NCBI GenBank assembly: GCA_045531905.1
Contig: JAZSEY010000002.1
Location: forward strand, 57,537 to 121,536
Reading direction: 5' to 3'
Length of the DNA: 64,000 nucleotides
DNA from: RGIG6919 sp045531905
GTDB lineage: Bacteria; Bacillota; Clostridia; Lachnospirales; Lachnospiraceae
Within the stretch, counting starts at the first letter, position 1. Every line of letters starts with the position of its first letter. Shown one piece after another: positions 17,984 through 26,244 of this stretch. The position numbers and the translations under genes are program-made. Under the pieces are notes generated by a model that saw nothing but the letters and a program-made list of their open reading frames with translations, was not told the DNA's origin and made no database searches.

Positions 17984-18437
17984 ACGACAAAAACAAATTG
18001 CAAAAAGACAGCATAAGCCTTCTATGGCTGATATGATAGCGAAGGTAATTGTTATTCTGATTTTGGGTGGTATGTACATCTGTTTAGCATTAGTTGCCCT
18101 GGATGAAGCTGCAGATTATGATTTTGCTGATAATAATATGACCAGATATACAAGCGGTTGTGATGAGTATTATTACACAAAAAAATATGGTCAGCTTCTT
18201 GGATATATGAAACTCTATGATTTATATAAGCCGGAATTTGATAAATATTGGGAAATCGTTGATGGTTATGGCGATTTTCTGCAATATGAGCAGTATGAAA
18301 GAGCAGAAGAAATGGGCATGGAAGGTGCATCTGAACAGGTTGCATATTATAAAGAAAAGTTAGCAGAAAATGCAAAGAATTGTAAATTTCCAGAGAATCA
18401 AGAACGACTGGATGAATTTGTAAGTGAGGTTCAATAG
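17976..18437 (+). CDS. Single-helix membrane protein, ribbon-less relative of the two before it
   Basis: This 153-residue protein has a basic N-terminus (MNKRQKQIAKRQHK), a membrane helix at about residues 22-42 and an acidic, tyrosine-rich outer domain containing a YTKKYGQLLGYMKLYDLY segment like those in the preceding pair. It lacks the zinc ribbon. GGAGGGCTTGG precedes the ATG inside the upstream gene. It completes a three-gene coupled cluster and lies one base before the MATE gene. Confidence 0.72.
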   Translation: MNKRQKQIAKRQHKPSMADMIAKVIVILILGGMYICLALVALDEAADYDFADNNMTRYTSGCDEYYYTKKYGQLLGYMKLYDLYKPEFDKYWEIVDGYGDFLQYEQYERAEEMGMEGASEQVAYYKEKLAENAKNCKFPENQERLDEFVSEVQ

Positions 18438-18438
18438 T

Positions 18439-19821
18439 ATGCAGGAACATGTAAAAGAGAATCCGCTTGGAACAGAGCCAATATCAAAATTAATGCTAAA
18501 GTTTGCAGTACCGAGTATTGTTGCCATGTTGGTGGGTGCGTTATATAATATCGTAGACCAATATTTTATTGGGCAGTCAGTAGGAACTTTAGGAAATGCA
18601 GCTACCAATATTGCATTTCCATTGACGACATCCTGTATGGCTTTGGCGTTGTTGTTTGGTATCGGTGGTGCGTCTAGTTTTAATCTTGCAATGGGACGTG
18701 GTGAAAAAGAAAGAGCACCGTATTATGTTGGAAATGCAGTGTTCATGCTAATCTTTTGCGGTGTTTTACTGTTAGTTATCGCTGAGATTTTTTTGACTCC
18801 ATTATTGCTGGCTTTTGGTGCTCCGAATGACGTGTTACCATATGCGCAGGAATATGTGCGGATTACTGCAATTGGATTTCCTTTTTTACTTCTTACAACA
18901 GGCGGCGGGCATTTAATTCGTGCAGATGGTAGTCCGAAAATGACCATGGTTTGCAATCTATCCGGTGCCATCATCAATACCGTTTTAGATGCATTGTTTG
19001 TGTTGGAATTTAACTGGGGAATGCAGGGCGCCGCATGGGCAACTGTTATCGGTCAGGTGTTTTCTGGTACATTAGTCATTATATATTTGTTTCACTATAA
19101 GACGGTGAAATTGTCATGGAAACATTTGAAAATACAATTTAACTATGTGGTAGAGGTTGCGGCCATTGGAATGGCTTCGTTTTTCAATCAGGTTGCCATG
19201 ATGGTAGTGCAGATTGTGTTGAATAATTCTTTAAAGTATTATGGAAGCTTATCTGTATATGGCGCGTCTATACCTTTAGCAATAGCTGGTATCGTTATGA
19301 AAGTGAGTCAATTGTTTTTCTCGATTATCATTGGTATTGCACAGGGAAGTCAGCCGATTGAGAGTTTTAACTATGGTGCCGGTAATTATAAGAGAGTACG
19401 AAAGACTTATTATATGGCACTGATGGCAGGTGCGTGTATTTCCATCTTCTCATTTACCTTATTTCAATTGTTCCCGAGACAGATTATCGGATTGTTTGGA
19501 GAAGGAACTGAGGAATATTTTGCTTTTGGTGCAAAGTTCTTCCGGGTGTTTATATTCTTTACCTGTTTGAATTTCCTGCAGCCGATAACATCCACATTTT
19601 TCACCTCCATTGGAAAAGCAATTAAAGGTGTATTTTTATCTCTTACAAGACAGATATTATTCCTAGTACCTTTGGTGTTGATTTTACCGATTTTCTTTGG
19701 AATCGACGGTATTTTATATTCGGGACCGATTGCGGACTTTTTTGCAGCGATTTTTGCAATCAGTATGGCATATTGGGAAATGCGCATTATGAAGGGATTA
19801 GAAAAACAACAAGAAAAATAG
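18439..19821 (+). CDS. MATE family multidrug/Na+ antiporter
   Basis: This 460-residue integral membrane protein of the NorM/MATE type has about 12 helices. It shows the typical opening PISKLMLKFAVPSIVAMLV, ALYNIVDQYFIGQ and the mid-protein repeat AIAGIVMKVSQLFFSIIIGIAQGSQPI. It exports organic cations or other small molecules in exchange for Na+ or H+; the substrate is unknown. I chose ATG 18439 over the in-frame GTG at 18424 because AGTGAGG lies ahead of it. The start is adjacent to the previous stop, so it is likely in the same operon. A second MATE gene lies at 44011. Confidence 0.93.
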   Translation: MQEHVKENPLGTEPISKLMLKFAVPSIVAMLVGALYNIVDQYFIGQSVGTLGNAATNIAFPLTTSCMALALLFGIGGASSFNLAMGRGEKERAPYYVGNAVFMLIFCGVLLLVIAEIFLTPLLLAFGAPNDVLPYAQEYVRITAIGFPFLLLTTGGGHLIRADGSPKMTMVCNLSGAIINTVLDALFVLEFNWGMQGAAWATVIGQVFSGTLVIIYLFHYKTVKLSWKHLKIQFNYVVEVAAIGMASFFNQVAMMVVQIVLNNSLKYYGSLSVYGASIPLAIAGIVMKVSQLFFSIIIGIAQGSQPIESFNYGAGNYKRVRKTYYMALMAGACISIFSFTLFQLFPRQIIGLFGEGTEEYFAFGAKFFRVFIFFTCLNFLQPITSTFFTSIGKAIKGVFLSLTRQILFLVPLVLILPIFFGIDGILYSGPIADFFAAIFAISMAYWEMRIMKGLEKQQEK

Positions 19822-19867
19822 AGAAGTATGAATTACCGGATGGCAATTCAGGAAAGAAGGGATACAG

Positions 19868-20917
19868 ATGAAAGCATGGGAGAAAAATATCCGAAAGGTT
19901 GTACCGTATACACCGGGTGAGCAACCAAAGGAAAAGAATATCATTAAATTAAATACAAATGAGAATCCATATGAGCCAGCACCGGGTGTTGCCAAAGTGC
20001 GTGAGCAGATTTCTGATTTGCGCTTATATCCGGATCCAAAGGTGGAAGATTTGGTGAATACATTGGCTGAGTATCATGGTTTATCATCTTCTCAGGTATT
20101 TGTAGGAGTTGGCTCTGATGACGTGTTGGCTATGAGTTTTTTGACATTTTTTAATAGTGATAAGCCAATTCTGTTCCCGGATATTACTTATTCTTTTTAT
20201 GATGTATGGGCAGATTTATATAAAATCCCATACAAAATGGTTCCGGTGGATGACGCATTTCAGTTAAATGCTGATGATTACAAGGTAGAGAACGGAGGTA
20301 TCATTTTCCCAAATCCAAATGCACCGACAGGTATCTATCGTGATTTGGACTTTGTGAAGGAAGTGTTGGATGCCAACCGTGATGTGATTGTAATTGTAGA
20401 TGAGGCTTATATTGATTTTGGTGGCGAGAGCGCCATGTCTTTGATTGATGAATATGACAATTTACTGGTTGTCAGAACATTTTCAAAGTCACGTTCATTA
20501 GCAGGACTTCGCGTTGGTTATGCCATGGGTAATCCGGAGTTAATCAAATATTTGAACGATGTGAAGTATTCATTTAACTCTTATACTATGAGCAGACCAG
20601 CCATTTTGTTAGGCCAGGAATCCGTGAAGGATGATGTTTATTTCAAAGAAATGAATGCAAAAATCATCCAAACAAGAGAGTGGTTCTGCAAGGAACTTGA
20701 CAGATTGGGCTTTGTTTATCCAAAGTCTTCTGCTAATTTTGTATTTGCAAAGCATAAGACTATTTCTGCGAAGGTGTTGTTTGAGAAGGCAAAGGAAAAA
20801 GGTATCTATGTGCGATATTTTGACAAGCCAAGAATTGATGACTATCTGCGTATCACAATTGGAACCGATGAGCAGATGCAGACTTTTGTACAGTTTTTAG
20901 AGACGATTTGCTTATAA
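19868..20917 (+). CDS. hisC: Histidinol-phosphate aminotransferase
   Basis: HisC transfers an amino group from glutamate to imidazole acetol phosphate in histidine synthesis. The 349-residue fold-type I aminotransferase shows LNTNENPYEP, the VIVDEAYIDFGG strand and the PLP lysine in TFSKSRSLAGLRVGY (Lys207). Related enzymes also act on aromatic amino acids, so a tyrosine or phenylalanine role is possible, since no other his gene is adjacent. The ribosome site AGGAAAGAAGGG precedes the ATG. A terminator follows at 20973. Confidence 0.9.
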   Translation: MKAWEKNIRKVVPYTPGEQPKEKNIIKLNTNENPYEPAPGVAKVREQISDLRLYPDPKVEDLVNTLAEYHGLSSSQVFVGVGSDDVLAMSFLTFFNSDKPILFPDITYSFYDVWADLYKIPYKMVPVDDAFQLNADDYKVENGGIIFPNPNAPTGIYRDLDFVKEVLDANRDVIVIVDEAYIDFGGESAMSLIDEYDNLLVVRTFSKSRSLAGLRVGYAMGNPELIKYLNDVKYSFNSYTMSRPAILLGQESVKDDVYFKEMNAKIIQTREWFCKELDRLGFVYPKSSANFVFAKHKTISAKVLFEKAKEKGIYVRYFDKPRIDDYLRITIGTDEQMQTFVQFLETICL

Positions 20918-20972
20918 TTGAATACGGAATATCCTGTGTTATGTAAACTGTTGGGATATTTGGCGACTTTTG

Positions 20973-21013
20973 GGGATATCTGATACTTGTTATGTGTCAG
21001 ATATCCCTTTATT
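20973..21013 (+). terminator. Terminator after hisC
   Basis: GGGATATCTGATAC (20973-20986) pairs with GTGTCAGATATCCC (20994-21007), followed by TTTATTCTT. One wobble pair. Confidence 0.8.
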
Positions 21014-21111
21014 CTTGATATATAACCAATATTAAGAGGCATATGATTCGTTTCCCTGACACCTTAAGGTGCAGTATTTGAACAGATTTTGAGAACAGAC
21101 GGAGGAATTAT

Positions 21112-22065
21112 ATGAATTATCAAGAATTTTTAGCCTATGTAAAAGAGAATATTTTAGAATATTTGGATTTTGAGCCGGACGCAGTTGTAGAGGTGCACAC
21201 CCTGATTAAGAATAATGGTATTTCCATGGATGGTTTGAGTGTAAGAAGACCAGGGGAACTGATGGCTCCGAATATCTATTTGAATCCATTTTATACGGAG
21301 TATGAATCCGGACGTGATGCAGAGGAGATTTTGGCGGATATTGCAAGGCGTTATCGCACGTACCAGAGAAGAGTTGATGTGGATCCGGACGATATCGCTG
21401 ATTTTGATAAGGTGCAGGAACGGATTGTGTTGCGTGTGGTTGGCTTTGAAGCCAACAAGGAACAGCTATTGAATTGTCCATATATTATGTTACAGGACAT
21501 GGCAATTACTTTCAGATGGTTGGTCAGTATGGAACCTTGTGGTATTGCTACTGTTCAGATTACGAATAAGGAACAGAAGAAGTGGGGAGTATCATTAGAA
21601 GATTTGTATACGTTGGCTTTAGAGAATACGAGAAGGATATTTCCGCCACAGATTAAGCCTCTTGGAAGTATGTTAGTTGGGTATTTGGAAGAAGTCGTAG
21701 AAAGTGGCAGCATGGACAAAGAACAGGTGGATGAGGTACAGGAAGAGATTGCAGAATACATCGCATCAGAAAGCAGCCAGCCACCACTATATGTCTTAAC
21801 GAATACCATTGGAATTAATGGTGCTACTTGCGTCGTGTACAAAGATATCTTGGAGGAGTTTTCAGCACGTTTGGGGTATAATCTTTATATTTTACCATCC
21901 AGTATTCATGAATTGATTTTAATTCCGGATAATGGGGAATTTGACCCGAAGGAGATGCACAAGATGGTACATGAAGCGAATACGACGGTTGTATGTCCGG
22001 GAGATGTGTTAACAGATTCCGTGTATTATTATAATCGGGAGGAAGCAACCTTAAAAAAAATATAG
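21112..22065 (+). CDS. DUF5688 family protein
   Basis: This 317-residue soluble protein opens MNYQEFLAYVKENILEYL and contains the family-typical segment ISMDGLSVRRPGELMAPNIYLNPFYTEYESG followed by a short helical linker and a mid-domain RWLVSME. DUF5688 proteins are abundant in Lachnospiraceae, often in many copies, and have no known function. The gene is alone, with GGAGGAATTAT just before the ATG. No signal peptide or membrane helix is visible. Confidence 0.85.
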   Translation: MNYQEFLAYVKENILEYLDFEPDAVVEVHTLIKNNGISMDGLSVRRPGELMAPNIYLNPFYTEYESGRDAEEILADIARRYRTYQRRVDVDPDDIADFDKVQERIVLRVVGFEANKEQLLNCPYIMLQDMAITFRWLVSMEPCGIATVQITNKEQKKWGVSLEDLYTLALENTRRIFPPQIKPLGSMLVGYLEEVVESGSMDKEQVDEVQEEIAEYIASESSQPPLYVLTNTIGINGATCVVYKDILEEFSARLGYNLYILPSSIHELILIPDNGEFDPKEMHKMVHEANTTVVCPGDVLTDSVYYYNREEATLKKI

Positions 22066-22082
22066 CACATAGGGAGATTTGC

Positions 22083-22111
22083 TTGACGCAAAATTCAATC
22101 TGTGCTAAATT
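22083..22111 (+). promoter_or_regulatory. Promoter and short hairpin leader of cspA
   Basis: TTGACG (22083-22088) and TAAATT (22106-22111) are 17 bases apart. A small hairpin ATGCTA-GCGA-TAGCAT with a GNRA loop lies at 22119-22134, between the promoter and the ribosome site TTGGAGG. Confidence 0.65.
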
Positions 22112-22160
22112 TAAAGCAATGCTAGCGATAGCATGAGTAATATTTTTGGAGGACACTATT

Positions 22161-22361
22161 ATGAGCAAAGGTACAGTTAAGTGGTTTAATAACCAGAAGG
22201 GTTATGGCTTCATCTCAGATGAGCAGGGTAATGACATTTTCGTTCATTTCTCAGGCCTTAACATGGAAGGTTATAAGACATTAGAAGAGGGTCAGGCTGT
22301 TGAGTTTGAAGTAACAGATAGCCCTAAAGGACCACAGGCTACAAACGTAACAAAGCTTTAA
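22161..22361 (+). CDS. cspA: Cold-shock protein CspA family
   Basis: This 66-residue single OB-fold protein has RNP1 KGYGFIS and RNP2 IFVHFSG. It binds single-stranded RNA or DNA and acts as an RNA chaperone. I chose ATG 22161 because TTGGAGG lies 7-8 bases upstream and the N-terminus MSKGTVKWFN is standard; the longer in-frame form from 22146 would include the ribosome site. The messenger leader is about 45 nt with a small hairpin. Confidence 0.95.
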   Translation: MSKGTVKWFNNQKGYGFISDEQGNDIFVHFSGLNMEGYKTLEEGQAVEFEVTDSPKGPQATNVTKL

Positions 22362-22478
22362 TTTTAGATTTAATCTAGAATTGTGTGTTACTTTGTAATA
22401 CCACATAAGTAATATTTTCAGTGTACCTTTTCAAGCATTTTGTTATAGAATTGGTTATATTGTAAGATTCACTTAGAA

Positions 22479-22510
22479 AAGAGTCGTAAGAATGTTTACG
22501 GCTCTTTTTT
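22479..22510 (+). terminator. Terminator downstream of cspA
   Basis: AAGAGTCGTAA pairs with TTACGGCTCTT around 22479-22506, with a T run. The stretch between cspA and this hairpin (22362-22478) is AT-rich with no other feature I can name. Confidence 0.75.
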
Positions 22511-22633
22511 CTGTTAGGGAAAAGAATAGGAAAATGCTTAATAATTGGAACTTTTATGCCCCTTTTCATTGACAAAAGGATAGGGAAAAAATATAATTGA
22601 ATAAGGTGATAATATATACAAAGGAGGGTTGTT

Positions 22634-23236
22634 ATGGAGAGCGCTGTTTCAAGAAGAGACAGGATCGTGACATCAGCGATAGAGATTATATGTGATTCTG
22701 GATTAGAAGCTTTGACTACAAAGTCTTTGGCTATGAAAGAAAATATGAACGAAGCTTTATTATACAAATATTTCGGTGGTATCGAAGAAGTGTTAGTTGC
22801 TGTGATTGATCAGTATGTTCAGTTTGATGATAGTATAGCTTCTACAATTAAAGGACGTAAGGCTAGTTATGTAGATAAGTTAAAGGAGTATTTTGATACC
22901 TATGCTACTTATTATGGCAATTACGTTGAGATTTCTACGATTGAATTAAATTGCGAAAGTTTATTACATAATTATGATGTGCGTGAAAAGATTGCATCTA
23001 GTATTTCTATTAAGAGAAAGACTGTAGAAGATTTAATCGCAGGCGCCATTGAGGCAAAGGAGATTACAAATTACTATAGCCCGTCCGAATTAGCGACGAT
23101 ACTACTTGGTTCTTTGCAAGGCATTTTATTAGATAGACGTGTACATTACCACGAAAAAGGATTGAAGGAAGAGATTTCTGTTTTACTTAGTAAAACATTA
23201 GATGGTTTAGTGATACATAAGGACGTTCAGGTATAG
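22634..23236 (+). CDS. TetR/AcrR family transcriptional regulator
   Basis: This 200-residue protein has the N-terminal TetR helix-turn-helix: IVTSAIEIICDSGLEALTTKSLAMKENMNEALLYKYFGG. The rest is the helical ligand-binding and dimer domain. The recognition-helix region ALLYKYF replaces the usual VGTLYRHF but keeps the same pattern. AAAGGAGGG precedes the ATG. It lies 19 bases before a stand-alone receiver protein and two genes before rarA, so these may be one operon. Its target is unknown. Confidence 0.87.
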   Translation: MESAVSRRDRIVTSAIEIICDSGLEALTTKSLAMKENMNEALLYKYFGGIEEVLVAVIDQYVQFDDSIASTIKGRKASYVDKLKEYFDTYATYYGNYVEISTIELNCESLLHNYDVREKIASSISIKRKTVEDLIAGAIEAKEITNYYSPSELATILLGSLQGILLDRRVHYHEKGLKEEISVLLSKTLDGLVIHKDVQV

Positions 23237-23255
23237 CAGAAGGAGGTTGTACATT

Positions 23256-23645
23256 ATGAAAATATTAATTGCTGAGGATGATTTAGCAAATATCAAGTTT
23301 TTGTCTAAGTTTTTAGGAAAGCACGGAGAAGTTACTGTTGCTGAGGATGGTATCAAGGCTGTGGATACATTTGTTTCTGCGTTGAATGATGGTGAACCAT
23401 TTGATTTGGTTTGTTTGGATATTATGATGCCAAAGTTAGATGGATACAAGGCGTTACAGAATATCCGTGACGCGGAGTTAAAAGCTGGTGTTGAGAAGTT
23501 TGCAAGGGCAAAGGTTATCATGACCAGTGCATTAGATGAGGTTGGCACTTCTGAGAAAGTTTGCCAGGATTACGATGCATATGTTTGTAAACCAATCGAT
23601 ATTCATGATTTTAATCGTATTATTAATAATATAGGACTTATTTAG
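23256..23645 (+). CDS. CheY-like stand-alone receiver protein
   Basis: The 129 residues form a single receiver domain: acidic pocket LIAEDD, phospho-acceptor Asp55 in LVCLDIMMPKLDG, Thr/Ser switch in IMTSAL and Lys in VCKPID. It has no output domain, so it must act by protein contact or as a phosphate relay. I chose ATG 23256, nine bases after GGAGG; the in-frame ATG at 23247 overlaps that site. It ends one base before rarA. Confidence 0.88.
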   Translation: MKILIAEDDLANIKFLSKFLGKHGEVTVAEDGIKAVDTFVSALNDGEPFDLVCLDIMMPKLDGYKALQNIRDAELKAGVEKFARAKVIMTSALDEVGTSEKVCQDYDAYVCKPIDIHDFNRIINNIGLI

Positions 23646-23646
23646 T

Positions 23647-24981
23647 ATGGATTTATTTGATTATATGCGTGAAAAGAATATGGAGACAGAGTCTCCTTTG
23701 GCGAAGAGATTGCGACCAACTACCTTGGATGAGGTGGTTGGTCAAAGTCATATTATTGGTAAAGATAAGTTGCTTTATCGTGCAATTCAGGCTGATAAAC
23801 TCAGTTCCGTTATTTTTTACGGACCGCCTGGAACCGGTAAGACAACACTTGCCATGGTAATTGCCAATACAACCAGTAAGGAATTTCGTCAGTTGAATGC
23901 CACTACTGCCGGTAAAAAGGACATGGAGGAAGTGGTAAAAGAGGCGAAGGACTTGTTTGGTATGTACCAGAAGAAGACGATTTTGTTTATTGATGAGATT
24001 CATCGTTTTAACAAGGCACAGCAGGATTATCTGTTACCTTTTGTTGAAGATGGAACGATTACGCTGATTGGTGCTACCACTGAGAATCCATATTTTGAGG
24101 TAAATGGAGCGTTGATTTCCCGTTCCCACATTTTTCAGTTACAGCCTCTAAAGAAAGAGGACATTATTATTCTGCTAAAGCGTGCGGTATATGATGAGGA
24201 AAAAGGTATGGGAGCCTATGGCGCATCCATTACCGATGAGGCATTGGAGTTTCTTGCCAGTATGGCGGAAGGGGATGCCAGAAATGCATTGAATGCTATT
24301 GAGTTAGGTGTGCTTACCACGAAACCAAATGAAGATGGCAAAATCGTGATAGATTTATCTGTGGCAGAGGAATGTATACAGAGACGAGCAATTCGATATG
24401 ATAAGACAGGAGACAATCATTATGATACCATTTCTGCATTTATTAAGAGTATGCGTGGCTCTGATCCGGATGCAGCCGTGTATTATCTTGCCAGAATGTT
24501 AGATGCAGGAGAGAGTGTTACTTTTATTGCCAGAAGAATTATGATTTGTGCATCCGAGGATGTGGGAAATGCGGACCCGCAGGCGATTCAGGTGGCAACC
24601 GCGTGTTCCTTGGCTGTGGAGCGGATTGGTATGCCTGAGGCACAGATTATTTTGGCTCATGCCGCTATATATGTAGCTAGTGCACCAAAGAGTAATGCGA
24701 TTGTCAATGCAATTATGAGTGCCATGGATGCTGTAAAGCACGAGCCACACGATGGAGTACCAGTGCATTTAAGAGATGCCCATTATGGTGGTGCAAGAAA
24801 ACTTGGTCACGTGGGATATCAATATGCACATGATTATCCAAATCATTACGTGAAACAACAATATTTACCGGATAATTTAGTTGGAAGAACATTTTATCAG
24901 CCGACGGAGATGGGATATGAAAAGCAGATTCAGGATCATTTTCGTTTTATAAAGGAGGAAGCAGAAAATGCAGATGTTTAG
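23647..24981 (+). CDS. rarA: Replication-associated recombination protein A (AAA+ ATPase)
   Basis: RarA/MgsA acts at stalled replication forks and in recombination repair. The 444-residue protein has Walker A GPPGTGKT (59-66), Walker B LFIDEIHRFNK, sensor motif IGATTENPYFE and the C-terminal clamp-loader-like MgsA domain (YGGARKLGHVGY). The start codon is one base after the CheY-like gene, so it is translationally linked. The small membrane gene after it overlaps by 14 bases. Confidence 0.95.
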   Translation: MDLFDYMREKNMETESPLAKRLRPTTLDEVVGQSHIIGKDKLLYRAIQADKLSSVIFYGPPGTGKTTLAMVIANTTSKEFRQLNATTAGKKDMEEVVKEAKDLFGMYQKKTILFIDEIHRFNKAQQDYLLPFVEDGTITLIGATTENPYFEVNGALISRSHIFQLQPLKKEDIIILLKRAVYDEEKGMGAYGASITDEALEFLASMAEGDARNALNAIELGVLTTKPNEDGKIVIDLSVAEECIQRRAIRYDKTGDNHYDTISAFIKSMRGSDPDAAVYYLARMLDAGESVTFIARRIMICASEDVGNADPQAIQVATACSLAVERIGMPEAQIILAHAAIYVASAPKSNAIVNAIMSAMDAVKHEPHDGVPVHLRDAHYGGARKLGHVGYQYAHDYPNHYVKQQYLPDNLVGRTFYQPTEMGYEKQIQDHFRFIKEEAENADV

Positions 24982-25405
24982 AAGGGCGTTTGCCCTAGTA
25001 ATGGTCATTTGGATATTATTTGCCATTGGGGGATTTTTCTTTTGTGCCCTTACTGGTTCTGATTATTATTCAGCCTTTTTTGCACAATCTATTATTATAC
25101 CAGTGATTGCCTGGTTGATGCTGATGTTGGCTACTTTGGGACAGAAAAAAGATGCCAGAATCAGTAAATATGAATACAAGGTGCGTCATATTGACGAACA
25201 GGATACTGTGAAGGATGAGGAATCTGGAGAGATATTTGTTAAACTACTGTTGCAGGACACTGTTACCAAAGAAATTGAACTCAAAGAAGTATCTAAAAAG
25301 AATATTGATATAGAGGAAATCAAGATTGGTGATGTCGTAAAAGATGTGGGTGGTATTTTTGTGAAGAACCCTGAGAGTAATGAAAATAGTGAAACTGATT
25401 CATAA
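24968..25405 (+). CDS. Small two-helix membrane protein
   Basis: This 145-residue protein has two hydrophobic helices (residues about 6-28 and 36-58) and a soluble, mostly charged C-terminal domain of about 80 residues (beta-strand-like, ending in a Glu/Asn-rich tail). I do not recognise the family. It overlaps rarA by 14 bases and is followed by a strong terminator, so it ends that operon. AAAGGAGGAAGC lies before the ATG. Confidence 0.72.
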   Translation: MQMFRRAFALVMVIWILFAIGGFFFCALTGSDYYSAFFAQSIIIPVIAWLMLMLATLGQKKDARISKYEYKVRHIDEQDTVKDEESGEIFVKLLLQDTVTKEIELKEVSKKNIDIEEIKIGDVVKDVGGIFVKNPESNENSETDS

Positions 25406-25411
25406 AAACAA

Positions 25412-25440
25412 AGCCTGGGTGTGAGCCCAGGCTTTTTAAA
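25412..25440. terminator. Bidirectional-type terminator
   Basis: GCCTGGG-TGTGAG-CCCAGGC is followed by TTTTT on the plus strand and preceded by an A-run, so it could stop transcription from either side. Confidence 0.85.
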
Positions 25441-25449
25441 AAGGGGAGG

Positions 25450-25550
25450 ATAAGCATTCCTTCGTCTTTATGGAAAAGAGAAGGCTTTACGCTTTATCTG
25501 CAATGGAAATGGGGGTTTTCCGTTACAGATAATAGTATTATAGCCTGGTT
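25450..25550. other. Structured intergenic region with two further hairpins
   Basis: Two imperfect hairpins lie here: CCTTCGTCTTT pairing with AAAAGAGAAGG (about 25460-25486), and a longer one with arms TTATCTG and CAGATAA (about 25494-25535) whose inner part GGAAA/TTTCC also pairs. On the minus strand they would precede the terminator at 25412-25440, and a TATAAT lies upstream on that strand, so a small minus-strand RNA is possible. No family recognised. Confidence 0.3.
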
Positions 25551-25572
25551 GCGTTTATTTATACATTTATCG

Positions 25573-25601
25573 TTGAAAAAAATAACGACATTTGCTATAA
25601 T
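25573..25601 (+). promoter_or_regulatory. Promoter of the SEC-C gene
   Basis: TTGAAA (25573-25578) and TATAAT (25596-25601) with a 17-base spacer. Confidence 0.7.
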
Positions 25602-25673
25602 ATGTTGCGTATGTTTAGGAAATAAATTCTGTATGTAATTACAGATAGAATATGAAAAAAGGATGGTATACCA

Positions 25674-26177
25674 ATGAGTTTATTAAAGGATTGGCGTGAT
25701 TACGCATATGGTCAGGTTGATGACAGAACACCAGAAGGAAAGCAGTTTTGGTTAAACTACTTCGGAGTTGAGCAGGGCATTTATAAGCAGTTGTTATCAA
25801 ATCCAGAAGAGGTAGTTGAGGGAACTGTTCAGGAGTTGGCTGATAAGTTTGAGACAAACCTTCAGTTGATGACTGGTTTCTTAGATGGTATTGATGATAG
25901 TTTGAAGACTCCTAACAACATAGAAGAGATGGAAGCAGATACAAAGGTTACTTTAGATATTGATTTTGAGAAGCTTTACATGAACATGGTAGGTTGTAAT
26001 GCTGAGTGGCTTTATACACTTGAGGAGTGGGAGCCAATTTTCCCTAAGGAGAAGAGAGATGCTCTTTATAAGTTAGAGAAGACATCTAAGACAGTAGTAA
26101 AACCACCAAAGGTTGGTAGAAACGACCCATGCCCATGCGGTAGTGGCAAGAAGTTTAAGAAGTGTTGTGGTGCATAG
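25674..26177 (+). CDS. SEC-C metal-binding domain protein
   Basis: The C-terminus GRNDPCPCGSGKKFKKCC is the SEC-C zinc motif known from the end of SecA, where it helps bind SecB and ribosomes. The first 140 residues are a helical domain (LLKDWRDYAYGQ near the start) that I do not recognise. The 167-residue protein is soluble. It has its own promoter and terminator. Its role is unknown; stand-alone SEC-C proteins are common in Firmicutes. Confidence 0.85.
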   Translation: MSLLKDWRDYAYGQVDDRTPEGKQFWLNYFGVEQGIYKQLLSNPEEVVEGTVQELADKFETNLQLMTGFLDGIDDSLKTPNNIEEMEADTKVTLDIDFEKLYMNMVGCNAEWLYTLEEWEPIFPKEKRDALYKLEKTSKTVVKPPKVGRNDPCPCGSGKKFKKCCGA

Positions 26178-26191
26178 TATTATGTAGATGG

Positions 26192-26220
26192 AAGGCTGTT
26201 GCGTTGCAACAGCCTTTCTA
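26192..26220 (+). terminator. Terminator after the SEC-C gene
   Basis: AAGGCTGTTGC (26192-26202) pairs with GCAACAGCCTT (26206-26216), followed by a short T-rich stretch. Confidence 0.8.
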
Positions 26221-26244
26221 TAAATATTGAGAAGGAGAGTAATG

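Noticed and set aside
21060..21071. A perfect 12-bp palindrome CACCTTAAGGTG upstream of the DUF5688 gene.
   Set aside because: It is short, single and not aligned with a promoter I can support, so it may be chance.
25459..25640. A 60-codon open frame downstream of the rarA operon.
   Set aside because: It has no ATG, GTG or TTG start near a ribosome site and runs through the promoter of the next gene.
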